Counted from the stretch's first letter, positions 1 to 6,822 are shown. The stretch: DNA of 12,166 nucleotides from an uncultured Actinomycetes bacterium (GCA_937902285.1 CALGTB010000284.1:1-12166), one strand, 5' to 3'. Notes: generated from the letters alone by a model not told the origin. Program-made: numbers and translations.

Positions 1-2
1 TC

Positions 3-131
3 GCCGCCCTCCTGGCGGCGGTGGCGCTGCTGCTGCGCAATCGCCACTACGCCGAGGTGTACGCGCGCGAGGAGGCCGACGCCGACGGCGACGGAATCCC
101 GGACGTGTACCAGGCCCCCGACTCCCGATAG
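3..131 (+). CDS. nhaA: Na+/H+ antiporter NhaA, C-terminal fragment
   Basis: Only the last 42 residues and the TAG stop are in the window. They read as the end of a hydrophobic helix (LLAAVALLLR), a short basic turn (RNRHY), then an acidic tail ending DGIPDVYQAPDSR. From memory, actinobacterial NhaA sodium/proton antiporters end in a last membrane helix followed by an acidic tail of this DGIPDVYQ type, which is the basis of the call. NhaA exchanges Na+ for H+ at the inner membrane and controls cytoplasmic pH and sodium. The tail contains DADGDGIPD, which resembles a Ca2+-binding DxDxDG loop. The gene lies 30 bp upstream of the holin-X gene on the same strand and may share its transcript. The family call rests on a short tail, so another membrane transporter cannot be excluded. 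Confidence 0.6.
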   Translation, partial: AALLAAVALLLRNRHYAEVYAREEADADGDGIPDVYQAPDSR

Positions 132-151
132 CCTGACGTACCGAACCCGCC

Positions 152-156
152 GGAGG
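152..156 (+). promoter_or_regulatory. Ribosome binding site of the holin-X gene
   Basis: GGAGG ends 5 nt before the ATG at 162. It is one of the few strong Shine-Dalgarno sequences in the window and fixes this start. It suggests independent initiation after the upstream stop at 131. Confidence 0.8.
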
Positions 157-161
157 TACCA

Positions 162-602
162 ATGCCGCCCACCAAGCAGCCGTCGATCCGCGACCTGCTC
201 AACAAGGCCGTCGCCGACAGCAAGCGACTGGCCACTGCCCAGATGGCGCTCACCAAGACGGAGATCAGCTCGTCGGGGCAGCGCTTCGGGATCGGCGCCG
301 GCCTGGGGATCGCGACCCTGGGGCTCATGATCTTCGCGGTGCTGTTCCTGCTGGTGACCCTGGCCCTCGTCCTCGTGCAGCTGGGCCTGCCGCCGTGGGC
401 CGGCTTCCTCATCGTGGCCGGGCTCCTCATCCTGACCGCCGTCATCACCGCGCTCCTGGCACGCAAGAACTTCAACGAGATCCAGCCCCCCAGCCTGGCG
501 ATGGCCGAATTCGAGAAGACCAAGGCCGCCCTCAGCGGGGCACCCGCCCCCGACCTGGCAGGCGGCCCGGCCGAGGGCACCCCCAAGGTCGCGGGGCCGT
601 AG
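162..602 (+). CDS. Phage holin family (Holin-X / DUF1469) membrane protein
   Basis: This 146-residue protein has a short cationic and amphipathic N-terminus (about 1-40, with RDLLNKAVADSKRLATAQ). Two long hydrophobic segments follow (about 44-73 and 77-99), separated by a tight LPPWAG turn. The C-terminus is cytoplasmic-looking and charged, with EFEKTKAALSG near 120, and ends in a Pro/Gly/Ala-rich tail. This is the layout of the Holin-X family (Phage_holin_3_6), common in actinobacterial chromosomes. Despite the name these are generally not phage lysis genes; the cellular role is unknown and probably membrane-associated. It corresponds by position to Rv3669 of M. tuberculosis. The next gene starts only 3 nt after its stop, so the two are probably co-translated. 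Confidence 0.85.
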   Translation: MPPTKQPSIRDLLNKAVADSKRLATAQMALTKTEISSSGQRFGIGAGLGIATLGLMIFAVLFLLVTLALVLVQLGLPPWAGFLIVAGLLILTAVITALLARKNFNEIQPPSLAMAEFEKTKAALSGAPAPDLAGGPAEGTPKVAGP

Positions 603-605
603 CGA

Positions 606-1526
606 GTGACCCTGCCCGACCCTGAGGCGGCCATCAACGCAGCGGGTCCGTGGACGCACCGAGATGTCTCGGCCAACGGTTCGCGATTCCACGTCGTGGA
701 TGCCGGAACCGGTCCTGCCGTCGTTCTCCTGCACGGCTTCCCGATGTTCTGGTGGACGTGGCGCCGGCAGGTCACCGCGCTGGCCGACGCCGGCTACCGC
801 GCCATCGCCATGGACCTGCGCGGCTACGGCGGCTCCGACCATCCGCCCGACGGCTACGACCCCCGCACCCTCGCCGCGGACGTCGCGGGCGTGATCCGCT
901 GCCTCGGTGAGGAGAACGCGGTGATCGTGGGCCACGGGTGGGGTGGTCTCGTCGCATGGTCGACGGCGGTCCTCGAGCCGGACACCGTCCGGGCCATCGC
1001 CCCGGTCTCGATGCCCCACCCGCGCCAGCTGCGCCGAGCCCTCCTGCGCAGCGGGCATCAGCGAGCCGCCATGAGGTACGCCGTCGGCTTCCAGTGGCCC
1101 TTCCTCCCCGAGCGGTCCCTGGCCGCGCACGACGGGCAGCGCATCGTCGATCTCATCACCGCCTGGTCGCAGGACACGGCCTGGCTCGACGCCGAGGCGA
1201 CAGATGCCTACCGCGCGGCGTTCCTGCGCTGGCCGACGCCCCACACGGCCGTCGAGTACCACCGCTGGGGTGCACGGTCGTCGATCCGGCCCGACGGACT
1301 GTCGTACATGTCGCTCATGGAGGCGCCCGTCCAGCGCCGCGTGCTGCAGGTGCAGGGGGCGCTCGATCCGATGATGCTGGCCGCGTCCGTCGACGGCAGC
1401 GAGCAGTACGTGCGCGGCGACTACCGACGAGCCGACCTCGACACCGGGCACTTCCCGCACGAGGAGGATCCCGACGCCTTCAATGCCGTCCTGCTCGACT
1501 GGCTCGGATCCCTCGACCAGGCGTGA
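606..1526 (+). CDS. Alpha/beta-fold hydrolase, EphE-like, nucleophile missing
   Basis: The protein has 306 residues and starts with GTG 3 nt after the previous stop. It has the alpha/beta-hydrolase core with an epoxide-hydrolase-like order. The oxyanion motif HGFP is at 43-46 and MDLRGYGGSD at 69-78. The nucleophile elbow GHGWGG is at 109-114. A helical cap spans about 140-235. A candidate acid Asp254 lies in QGALDP and His282 in TGHFPHEEDP. Epoxide hydrolases have Asp in the elbow (GHDWGG) and esterases or lipases Ser; here the codon is GGG, giving Gly111. The fold is therefore clear but classical covalent catalysis is not expected. It sits where ephE (Rv3670) sits beside marP in mycobacteria. 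It may be a noncatalytic binding protein or use another chemistry. Its TGA overlaps the next GTG. Confidence 0.88.
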   Translation: MTLPDPEAAINAAGPWTHRDVSANGSRFHVVDAGTGPAVVLLHGFPMFWWTWRRQVTALADAGYRAIAMDLRGYGGSDHPPDGYDPRTLAADVAGVIRCLGEENAVIVGHGWGGLVAWSTAVLEPDTVRAIAPVSMPHPRQLRRALLRSGHQRAAMRYAVGFQWPFLPERSLAAHDGQRIVDLITAWSQDTAWLDAEATDAYRAAFLRWPTPHTAVEYHRWGARSSIRPDGLSYMSLMEAPVQRRVLQVQGALDPMMLAASVDGSEQYVRGDYRRADLDTGHFPHEEDPDAFNAVLLDWLGSLDQA

Positions 1527-1921
1527 CGGCCGTGCCCGCCGACCGTTCGCGCGACAGCCTCGGCCGGCCCCTGCCCGACGACGCCGATCCGGCGCTCGCC
1601 GTGCCGGGAGTCCCGGTGCGCTCGCGGCTGACCGACGCCGAGGCCTGGGACGAGGGTCTGCGCTATCTCGCCGACGGCATGCCGTTCCACGCCCACGAGG
1701 TGTTCGAGATGCGGTGGCGGCTCGCACCGGCGGCCTCGCGGACCGCGTGGCGGGCGCTGGCCCAGTGGGGTGCGGCACTCACGCATCGGGCACGCGGCAA
1801 CGCCGTCGGGTCGTCACGCCTCGCGACCCGGGCGCTGGAGACCCTGGCCGAGGCGCAGAGCGTGCCGCCGGTGATCGACGTCGCGCTCGTGCGCGCCTCC
1901 TGCGCGCGCCTGACCGCCTGA
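1523..1921 (+). CDS. DUF309 domain-containing protein
   Basis: The protein is 132 residues long. The chosen start is GTG at 1523, which forms a GTGA overlap with the stop of the hydrolase; an in-frame GTG at 1532 is the alternative. The N-terminal 35 residues are Pro/Asp-rich and probably disordered. The DUF309 helical domain follows, with its signature FHAHEVFEMRWR at 55-66 and the conserved ALTHRARGN stretch at 85-93, then a helix rich in Ala, Leu and Glu. DUF309 proteins are small all-helical proteins with no established biochemical role; the His and Glu of the signature look like a possible metal or ligand site. The tight overlap implies translational coupling to the hydrolase. It ends the plus-strand operon, 6 bp before the convergent tetR stop. 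Confidence 0.85.
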   Translation: MTAVPADRSRDSLGRPLPDDADPALAVPGVPVRSRLTDAEAWDEGLRYLADGMPFHAHEVFEMRWRLAPAASRTAWRALAQWGAALTHRARGNAVGSSRLATRALETLAEAQSVPPVIDVALVRASCARLTA

Positions 1922-1927
1922 CCCCGG

Positions 1928-2536
1928 TCAGCGCGGCGCCAGGCCCCGCAGCATCGTGTCGATCATGTCGCCGAAGGTCTGCTCGGGATCGGGCGTGAAC
2001 GTGATGCCCGCGATCTCGATCATGACTCCTCCGTGGAGGCCGTTCCAGATCTCCTGGGCAGCCGCGACGGGATCGCCGGGGGCGAGCAGGCCCGCCTCCA
2101 TCGCGTCACCCACGCGCTCAGCGAGGTGGGCGAACGTCCCGGCCGCCTGCTCGAGCGACTCCTCCGACAGGTCGAGATCCAGCATGCGCTGGAACATGAG
2201 CTGGTACAGGTGCGGATGGTCCATGGCGAAGGTGCGGTAGGCGCGGCAGCCTCGGCCGAGGCGGGCGAGGGCGTCGGCCCCGCCCGCTGACGCGATGGAC
2301 TCCTGCATGCCGGTGAAGCCGTGCACGAACAGCGCCTCGATGAGCCCCGGCTTGCCCCCGAACCGCGAGTAGACGCCCATGGGCGCGACCCCGGCACGGC
2401 TCGCGACGGCACGGACCGTGAGGGCGTCGGCCCCCTGCTCCTCGAGGAGTCCCAGGGCCGCCGAGAGCAGCGAGTCGGACACCTCGGTGCTGGGGGTCCG
2501 GTGCCGATCGCCGGCGGGACCTTGCGTTCGTGCCAT
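1928..2536 (-). CDS. TetR/AcrR-family transcriptional repressor
   Basis: The protein has 202 residues. The N-terminal helix-turn-helix spans about 18-65, with the recognition region TVRAVASRAGVAPMGVYSRF (40-59). The C-terminal ligand-binding region contains YRTFAMDHPHLYQLMF and an IWNGLHGG motif, resembling the WHG-type TetR C-terminal domain. It is divergent from an MFS exporter, the usual arrangement in which such a repressor controls the pump and itself in response to a small molecule. The ATG at 2536 was preferred to an in-frame ATG at 2557. A TATACT element sits 6 nt upstream of 2536 and there is no Shine-Dalgarno before either codon, so the mRNA is probably leaderless. The inducer cannot be predicted. 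The gene is convergent with the DUF309 gene. Confidence 0.9.
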   Translation of the reverse strand: MARTQGPAGDRHRTPSTEVSDSLLSAALGLLEEQGADALTVRAVASRAGVAPMGVYSRFGGKPGLIEALFVHGFTGMQESIASAGGADALARLGRGCRAYRTFAMDHPHLYQLMFQRMLDLDLSEESLEQAAGTFAHLAERVGDAMEAGLLAPGDPVAAAQEIWNGLHGGVMIEIAGITFTPDPEQTFGDMIDTMLRGLAPR

Positions 2537-2542
2537 GGATGC

Positions 2543-2548
2543 AGTATA
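2543..2548 (-). promoter_or_regulatory. -10 element of tetR, leaderless-type promoter
   Basis: Read on the minus strand the sequence is TATACT, then GCATCC, then the ATG at 2536. A possible -35, TTGTTC, lies at 2570-2565 with a 16-nt spacer. Transcription would start at or next to the A of the start codon. Both elements lie in or beside the proposed operator, consistent with autorepression. Confidence 0.6.
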
Positions 2549-2584
2549 ACGTTCCATATCTAAAGAACAACGTTCTATAAGAAC
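2548..2584. promoter_or_regulatory. Operator ladder between tetR and MFS genes
   Basis: This AT-rich patch contrasts strongly with its surroundings. AACGTTCCATA at 2548-2558 is repeated as AACGTTCTATA at 2569-2579, 10 of 11 identical and 21 bp apart, so on the same helical face. Half-sites AGAAC (2564-2568), GTTCT (2572-2576) and AGAAC (2580-2584) form two overlapping perfect palindromes with 3-bp centres that share the middle arm. It is the probable TetR site and covers the region where both promoters should lie. The exact binding unit is inferred. Confidence 0.6.
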
Positions 2585-2594
2585 ACCGACCACC

Positions 2595-2600
2595 AGGGAG
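2595..2600 (+). promoter_or_regulatory. Ribosome binding site of the MFS gene
   Basis: AGGGAG ends 6 nt before the ATG at 2607. It fixes this start and contrasts with the divergent tetR, which has no such site. Confidence 0.7.
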
Positions 2601-2606
2601 CACCCG

Positions 2607-4160
2607 ATGTCCGACACCATCCACCGCCGCCGCTGGGCGATCCTCGCCGTGCTCTGCCTGAGCCTGCTCATGGTCATCGTGGACAACACGATCGTGAACG
2701 TGGCCCTGCCCACGCTCAGCGCCGACCTCGACGCGTCGATCACCGAGCTGCAGTGGGTCGTGGACGCGTACACGCTCGTCTTCGCGGCGCTGCTCCTGGC
2801 GTTCGGCCACTTCGGCGACCGGTTCGGCCGCAAGACCGCGCTGCAGCTGGGCCTGGTCATCTTCGCTGCGACGTCGGCCCTCGCGGCGCTCGCCACGAGC
2901 GTGCCGCAGCTCGTGGGCGCGCGCGCCCTGATGGGGATCGGGGCCGCCCTGGTCTTCCCTGCGACCCTGGCGATCCTCGTCAATGTCTTCACCGACAAGC
3001 GCGAGCGCGCGGCGGCCATCGGCATCTGGAGCGCGATGACCGGGGCGGCGGTGGCGCTGGGGCCCGTCGTCGGCGGCTACCTGCTCGAGCACTTCTCCTG
3101 GGGATCGATCTTCCTCGTCAACCTGCCGATCGCCGCCGTGGCGCTCATCGCCGGCTGGTTCCTCGTGCCGAACTCCAGCGACCCGAACACGGGCGCGCCC
3201 GACCACCTGGGCCTCGTGCTGTCGGCAGCCGGCGTCGGCCTGGTCGTGTGGTCGATCATCGAGGCACCGCACCGCGGCTGGACGTCGGCGATCATCGTCG
3301 TGGCGGGCCTCGCCGGGGTCGCCCTGCTGTGCGCCTTCGTGCTCTGGGAGCGGCGCTCGGCCCACCCGCTGCTCGACGTCACCCTCTTCCGCAACCTGCG
3401 CTTCACGGCCGCCAGCGTCTCGGTGACGACGGCCTTCTTCGCGCTGTTCGGCTTCATCTTCCTCATCACGCAGTACCTGCAGCTCGTGCAGGGCTACTCC
3501 CCGCTCGAGGCCGGCATCCGCACCCTGCCGTTCGCCATCGCCACGGGCCTGACGTCGCCGCTGGCCATCGTGCTCATGCACCGCCTCGGCACCAAGGTCG
3601 TCGTGAGCGCAGGGCTCATGGTCATGGCCATCGGCTTCGTCATGGCCTCGTTCAACGAGGTCGACACGCCCTACTTCGGCCTGACGATCACCAGCATGGT
3701 GACGATCGCCATCGGCCTCGGGCTCACGACCGGGCCGGCGACGGAGTCGATCATGGGCGCCCTCCCGTCCGACAAGGCGGGCGTGGGCTCGGCCGTCAAC
3801 GACACCACCCGTGAGCTCGGCGGCACGCTGGGCGTCGCGGTCGTCGGCTCGGTGTTCGCCAGCGTCTACGGCGCCGCGATGCTCAGCGCGCTGAAGGACA
3901 TGGGGCTGCCCCAGGCCGTGGTCGAGACCGCCGAGCAGTCCATCGCTGCGGGGCTCGCCGTCGCCCGGGGACTTCCGGCCGACCTCGCCGCAGACGTGAC
4001 GGCGGCCGCGCAGCAGTCTTTCGTCGACGGCCTCGGAGCAGGGTCGCTGGTGGCGGGCGCCGTCGCCGCGATCGGGTCGGTGGTCGCCCTGGTCCTCCTG
4101 CCTGCTCGGCATGCGGCACCGGCCGTGCCGAGCGAGCCGGCCATGGTCGACGCCGTCTGA
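2607..4160 (+). CDS. DHA2-family MFS drug exporter, 14 TM (EmrB/QacA type)
   Basis: The protein has 517 residues and about 14 hydrophobic segments, the length and topology of the DHA2 drug:proton antiporters. The DHA2 helix-1 signature VDNTIVNVALP is at 25-35, with the membrane Asp26. Motif A, GHFGDRFGRK, is at 67-76 in the first cytoplasmic loop. An antiporter motif C, GAAVALGPVVGG, lies at about 146-157. A long central region and a loop before the last helix complete the family pattern. It would export lipophilic or cationic compounds using the proton gradient; the substrate cannot be deduced. Transcription diverges from the TetR gene, with 70 bp between starts, and is probably repressed by it. 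The gene is convergent with marP, 22 bp away. The pair interrupts the usual ephE-marP order, suggesting acquisition. Confidence 0.93.
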   Translation: MSDTIHRRRWAILAVLCLSLLMVIVDNTIVNVALPTLSADLDASITELQWVVDAYTLVFAALLLAFGHFGDRFGRKTALQLGLVIFAATSALAALATSVPQLVGARALMGIGAALVFPATLAILVNVFTDKRERAAAIGIWSAMTGAAVALGPVVGGYLLEHFSWGSIFLVNLPIAAVALIAGWFLVPNSSDPNTGAPDHLGLVLSAAGVGLVVWSIIEAPHRGWTSAIIVVAGLAGVALLCAFVLWERRSAHPLLDVTLFRNLRFTAASVSVTTAFFALFGFIFLITQYLQLVQGYSPLEAGIRTLPFAIATGLTSPLAIVLMHRLGTKVVVSAGLMVMAIGFVMASFNEVDTPYFGLTITSMVTIAIGLGLTTGPATESIMGALPSDKAGVGSAVNDTTRELGGTLGVAVVGSVFASVYGAAMLSALKDMGLPQAVVETAEQSIAAGLAVARGLPADLAADVTAAAQQSFVDGLGAGSLVAGAVAAIGSVVALVLLPARHAAPAVPSEPAMVDAV

Positions 4161-4182
4161 CGCAGGCTCGGCCGTCGGCGGC

Positions 4183-5376
4183 TCAGTCGCGCAGGCGGCA
4201 GGTGCCGGTGTCGACCGGCTCGGTGAGCCCAGCGCTGGACGAGACCGCCGGCTCGAGCTGACCCGAGGTCAGGGCGAAGCCGGTGGTCTCCTCCTGCTCG
4301 TCGGCCCCGAACACCATCCCCAGCGCACGGCCGTCGAGGTCGAGCAGCGGACCGCCGGAGTTGCCCGGGCGCACGAGCCCGCGCAGCACGTACACCTGGC
4401 GCTCGACACCGGCTCGGCCGTAGATGTCGTCGCCCCGGGCCTCCACCACCGTGCGGATGCGGGCAGGCTCGGCGCGGAACGGCCCCCCGTCAGGGAACCC
4501 CGCCACGACCGCGGAGTCGCCGGACTCGGCGAGAGCGCCGGCCAGCTGCAGCGGCCGTGCCTCCAGCCCCGGAACGTCGAGCACCGCGATGTCGGCCCGG
4601 GGGTCGAAGTAGACGACGGTCGCGGCGAGCCCCGGGTCGCCGATGCGCACGCGCACCACGGGCTCGCGCACCCCGGCGACCACGTGGGCGTTGGTGAGCA
4701 CCTGGCCGCTCCCGACAGCGAAGCCCGATCCGCTCACCGCGTCGCCGCAGTCGGGCGTGTCGCCACTGACCCGCACGATCGAGTCGCGGGCCGCGGCGAT
4801 CGGCAGCGAGTCGACGGCGGCGTCGGGGGCCGCCACGTCCGGCCCGGTCACCTGCGCGAAGCCGGAGAACACCCGCGGCACTGCGGTCGTGCTCACGAGG
4901 TCGCGCAGGCTGCCGAACGCGTTGCGCACCTGGGGCGGCACGATCGAGTCGAGCGCCACCAGCACGCGGGAGTCCGTCATCTGCTGCGAGACCGGCGACG
5001 ACGGCAGGTAGGCGATGGCGCTCGCGATGATCCAGGTGACGACGGCCAGGGCAAGGACATTGAGGGCGGCACCGCCGGCGTTGTCGAGGACGCGCACCGG
5101 CTTCCACGTCAGCGAACCGCGCAGCATCGAGCCGAGGATCGAGGCGAGCATCTGCCCCGCGAACGCGAGGACGAGCACCCCCGCCGCCACCGCGAAGGCA
5201 CGGGCGATGTCCGACAGCCCGGTGGCCGCCAGGATCGGCGGCAGCACGAACGCCCCGAGCAGGCCGCCGCCGAGGAAGCCGGCGAAGGACAGGACCCCCG
5301 CCACGAAGCCGCGCCGCCAGCCGGCGAAGGCGAACACGGCCAGCGCCCCGATCAGCACCCAGTCGACGATGTTCAC
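4183..5376 (-). CDS. marP: MarP-like membrane serine protease (CvpA + trypsin-like)
   Basis: The protein is 397 residues, the length I recall for M. tuberculosis MarP (Rv3671c), and starts with GTG. Residues 1 to about 125 form a CvpA-type region with four membrane helices (near 4-22, 26-50, 57-85 and 103-124). A linker leads to an extracytoplasmic chymotrypsin-like domain from about 198. The catalytic triad is visible: His231 in LTNAHVV, Asp262 in ADIAVLD and Ser340 in RPGNSGGP. Cys210 and Cys393 bracket the protease domain at the spacing of the MarP disulfide that stabilises the active form. MarP is known for acid and oxidative stress survival in mycobacteria through activation of cell-wall enzymes. 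It is the last gene of the nth operon, 13 nt after the NUDIX stop. Confidence 0.93.
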   Translation of the reverse strand: MNIVDWVLIGALAVFAFAGWRRGFVAGVLSFAGFLGGGLLGAFVLPPILAATGLSDIARAFAVAAGVLVLAFAGQMLASILGSMLRGSLTWKPVRVLDNAGGAALNVLALAVVTWIIASAIAYLPSSPVSQQMTDSRVLVALDSIVPPQVRNAFGSLRDLVSTTAVPRVFSGFAQVTGPDVAAPDAAVDSLPIAAARDSIVRVSGDTPDCGDAVSGSGFAVGSGQVLTNAHVVAGVREPVVRVRIGDPGLAATVVYFDPRADIAVLDVPGLEARPLQLAGALAESGDSAVVAGFPDGGPFRAEPARIRTVVEARGDDIYGRAGVERQVYVLRGLVRPGNSGGPLLDLDGRALGMVFGADEQEETTGFALTSGQLEPAVSSSAGLTEPVDTGTCRLRD

Positions 5377-5389
5377 GTGCCCGCCGCCG

Positions 5390-6064
5390 TCATAGGCCGG
5401 GGGCCTCCTCCGGAAGCGGCACGAGGCGCGTCTCGTCCCACGGCTGCGACCAGCCCAGCCGGTCGAGGAGCCCGGAGATGATCCCGCCGGTGAAGCCCCA
5501 GACGATCATGCCCTCGACCTCGAAGCCGTTCCCGATGTAGCCCGAGGGGTGCAGCACCCGGCACCGGTGCGCGGGATCAGCAAGGTCGGCCAGGGGCACC
5601 CGGTGCACGCTGGCCACCTCGGCCGGATCCTGGGCGCGGACCGGGGACGGCGCCCGCCACCAGCCGAGCACCGGGGTCACGACGTAGTCGGTGACCGGCA
5701 CCCACAGGTCCGGCAGGGCACCGAAGACCACCACCCCCGCGGGATCAAGGCCGGTCTCCTCCTGCGCCTCGCGCAGTGCCGCTCCGGCGGCATCGTCATC
5801 GTCGTCGTCGACCGCACCCCCGGGGAAGGCGGGCTGGCCGGCGTGCGAGCGCATCGTCGACGCACGCTGGATGAGCAGGAGGTCGCGGTCGTCACTGAAG
5901 AGCACGAGCACGGCCGAGTGCCGGCCCTCGTCATGAGGCGGGACGAAGCGCGTGAGGTCCTCCGCCCGGAGGTTCACCACCACCGCGGCCACCTCCTGCA
6001 GCCACGGCGGCAGCTGCGCCACCGCCACGGGGTCGGCGCTTCCCATCCGTGCCCAGTCGGCCAT
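5390..6064 (-). CDS. CoA pyrophosphatase-type NUDIX hydrolase
   Basis: The protein has 224 residues. The ATG at 6064 forms a TGATG overlap with the nth stop, which supports this start; Met7 is an alternative. The motif LLLIQRASTMRSHAGQPAFPGG (61-83, given from its L-rich start) matches the LLxxR...RxHxGQxxFPGG signature preceding the Nudix box in CoA pyrophosphatases such as E. coli NudL. The box continues with GAVD at 83-86 and REAQEETGL at 98-106, with Glu102 and Glu103 as metal ligands. These enzymes cleave CoA and its oxidised or acyl derivatives to 4'-phosphopantetheine compounds and 3',5'-ADP. A run of six aspartates (86-91) lies inside the box, where NudL has a more varied DDTD. The gene corresponds to Rv3672c and sits between nth and marP. 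Confidence 0.9.
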   Translation of the reverse strand: MADWARMGSADPVAVAQLPPWLQEVAAVVVNLRAEDLTRFVPPHDEGRHSAVLVLFSDDRDLLLIQRASTMRSHAGQPAFPGGAVDDDDDDAAGAALREAQEETGLDPAGVVVFGALPDLWVPVTDYVVTPVLGWWRAPSPVRAQDPAEVASVHRVPLADLADPAHRCRVLHPSGYIGNGFEVEGMIVWGFTGGIISGLLDRLGWSQPWDETRLVPLPEEAPGL

Positions 6065-6786
6065 CAGGCGCGCCCCGAGTCCTTGACCAGGCGCGCGGCC
6101 TCGACGGGATCGGTCGGGCCCTCCCCGAATGACGGACAGAGCCGGGCCACGGGGCAGGCACCGCAGGCCGGCCGCCGGGCATGGCAGCGCCTGCGTCCGT
6201 GCCAGATGACCCGGTGCGACATGAGGGTCCAGTCCTTGCGCGCGAACAGGTCCTGCAGGTCGGCCTCGACCTTCTCGGGATCGTCCTGAACGGTCCACCC
6301 GAATCGACGCGCGAGCCGGCCGAGGTGGGTGTCGACGGTGATGCCGGGCACGCCGAACGCGTCGCCCAGCACGACGTTGGCCGTCTTGCGGCCCACGCCG
6401 GGAAGGGTGACGAGATCGTCGAGCCGGCCGGGCACCTCGCCGCCGTACCGGTCGCAGAGCTGCTGCCCGATGCGCTGCAGGGTGCTGGCCTTCTGCCGGA
6501 AGAACCCGGTGGGGGCGATGATCCCCTCGAGCTCAGCGAGGCTGGCCGCCGCATAGTCCGCCGCCGTGGGGTAGCGGGCGAAGAGCGCAGGGGTGACGGT
6601 GTTGACCCGCTGGTCGGTGCACTGGGCGCTCAGGACCGTGGCGACGAGCAGCTCGAGCGGAGTGGTGAAGTCGAGCTCGCAGTGCGCGTCCGGGTAGACC
6701 TCCCCGAGGACCGCGACGATCCTGCGCGCCCGACGACGCCGGGTCGCGAGGTCGACGTCGGAGGAGGACGTCCGTGCGGGGGTCAT
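6064..6786 (-). CDS. nth: Endonuclease III (DNA glycosylase/AP lyase)
   Basis: The 240-residue protein removes oxidised pyrimidines and nicks abasic sites in base excision repair. The helix-hairpin-helix motif LPGVGRKTA is at 128-136 and includes the catalytic Lys134. The second catalytic residue is Asp152 in VDTHLGRL. The [4Fe-4S] cluster ligands Cys201, Cys208, Cys211 and Cys217 follow the C-x6-C-x2-C-x5-C pattern. An N-terminal extension of about 15 residues precedes the core. It is the first gene of the minus-strand operon with the NUDIX and marP genes. In mycobacteria a thioredoxin-like gene (Rv3673c) lies between nth and the NUDIX gene; here the two overlap by one base, so it is absent. 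The start at 6786 follows a leaderless-type -10 element. Confidence 0.96.
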   Translation of the reverse strand: MTPARTSSSDVDLATRRRRARRIVAVLGEVYPDAHCELDFTTPLELLVATVLSAQCTDQRVNTVTPALFARYPTAADYAAASLAELEGIIAPTGFFRQKASTLQRIGQQLCDRYGGEVPGRLDDLVTLPGVGRKTANVVLGDAFGVPGITVDTHLGRLARRFGWTVQDDPEKVEADLQDLFARKDWTLMSHRVIWHGRRRCHARRPACGACPVARLCPSFGEGPTDPVEAARLVKDSGRA

Positions 6787-6792
6787 GCCGCA

Positions 6793-6798
6793 AGCGTA
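6793..6798 (-). promoter_or_regulatory. -10 element of nth, leaderless-type promoter
   Basis: On the minus strand the sequence reads TACGCT, TGCGGC, then ATG at 6786. The TANNNT hexamer ends exactly 6 nt before the start codon and no Shine-Dalgarno is present. No convincing -35 is seen. Confidence 0.45.
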
Positions 6799-6822
6799 TG
6801 TCGGCGACCGGCTCCCGCCGCC

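Noticed and set aside
162..602. Prophage or lysis cassette suggested by the holin family name
   Set aside because: No endolysin, spanin, integrase or structural gene is nearby, and the family is a normal chromosomal membrane protein in actinobacteria.
938..1522. Upstream extension of the DUF309 frame
   Set aside because: It is a shadow of the alpha/beta-hydrolase gene; the GTG at 1523 overlaps the hydrolase stop and gives a family-sized protein.
2537..3025. N-terminal extension of the TetR protein, including an ATG at 2557
   Set aside because: The extension runs antisense to the MFS gene. The ATG at 2557 lies within the operator and lacks a ribosome binding site, while 2536 sits 6 nt from a -10 element.
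2118..4112. Long minus-strand open frame opposite the MFS gene
   Set aside because: Its translation is a run of Arg, Asp, His and Gly typical of antisense frames in GC-rich genes, and the MFS gene has clear family motifs and a ribosome binding site.
4157..4186. Terminator between the convergent MFS and marP genes
   Set aside because: Only short 3-4 bp complementary pieces (CTGA/TCAG, GCC/GGC) could be paired; no stable stem is evident.
4111..5481. Plus-strand open frame opposite marP
   Set aside because: Low-complexity Arg/His/Gly-rich translation with no domain; marP on the other strand has a complete catalytic triad.
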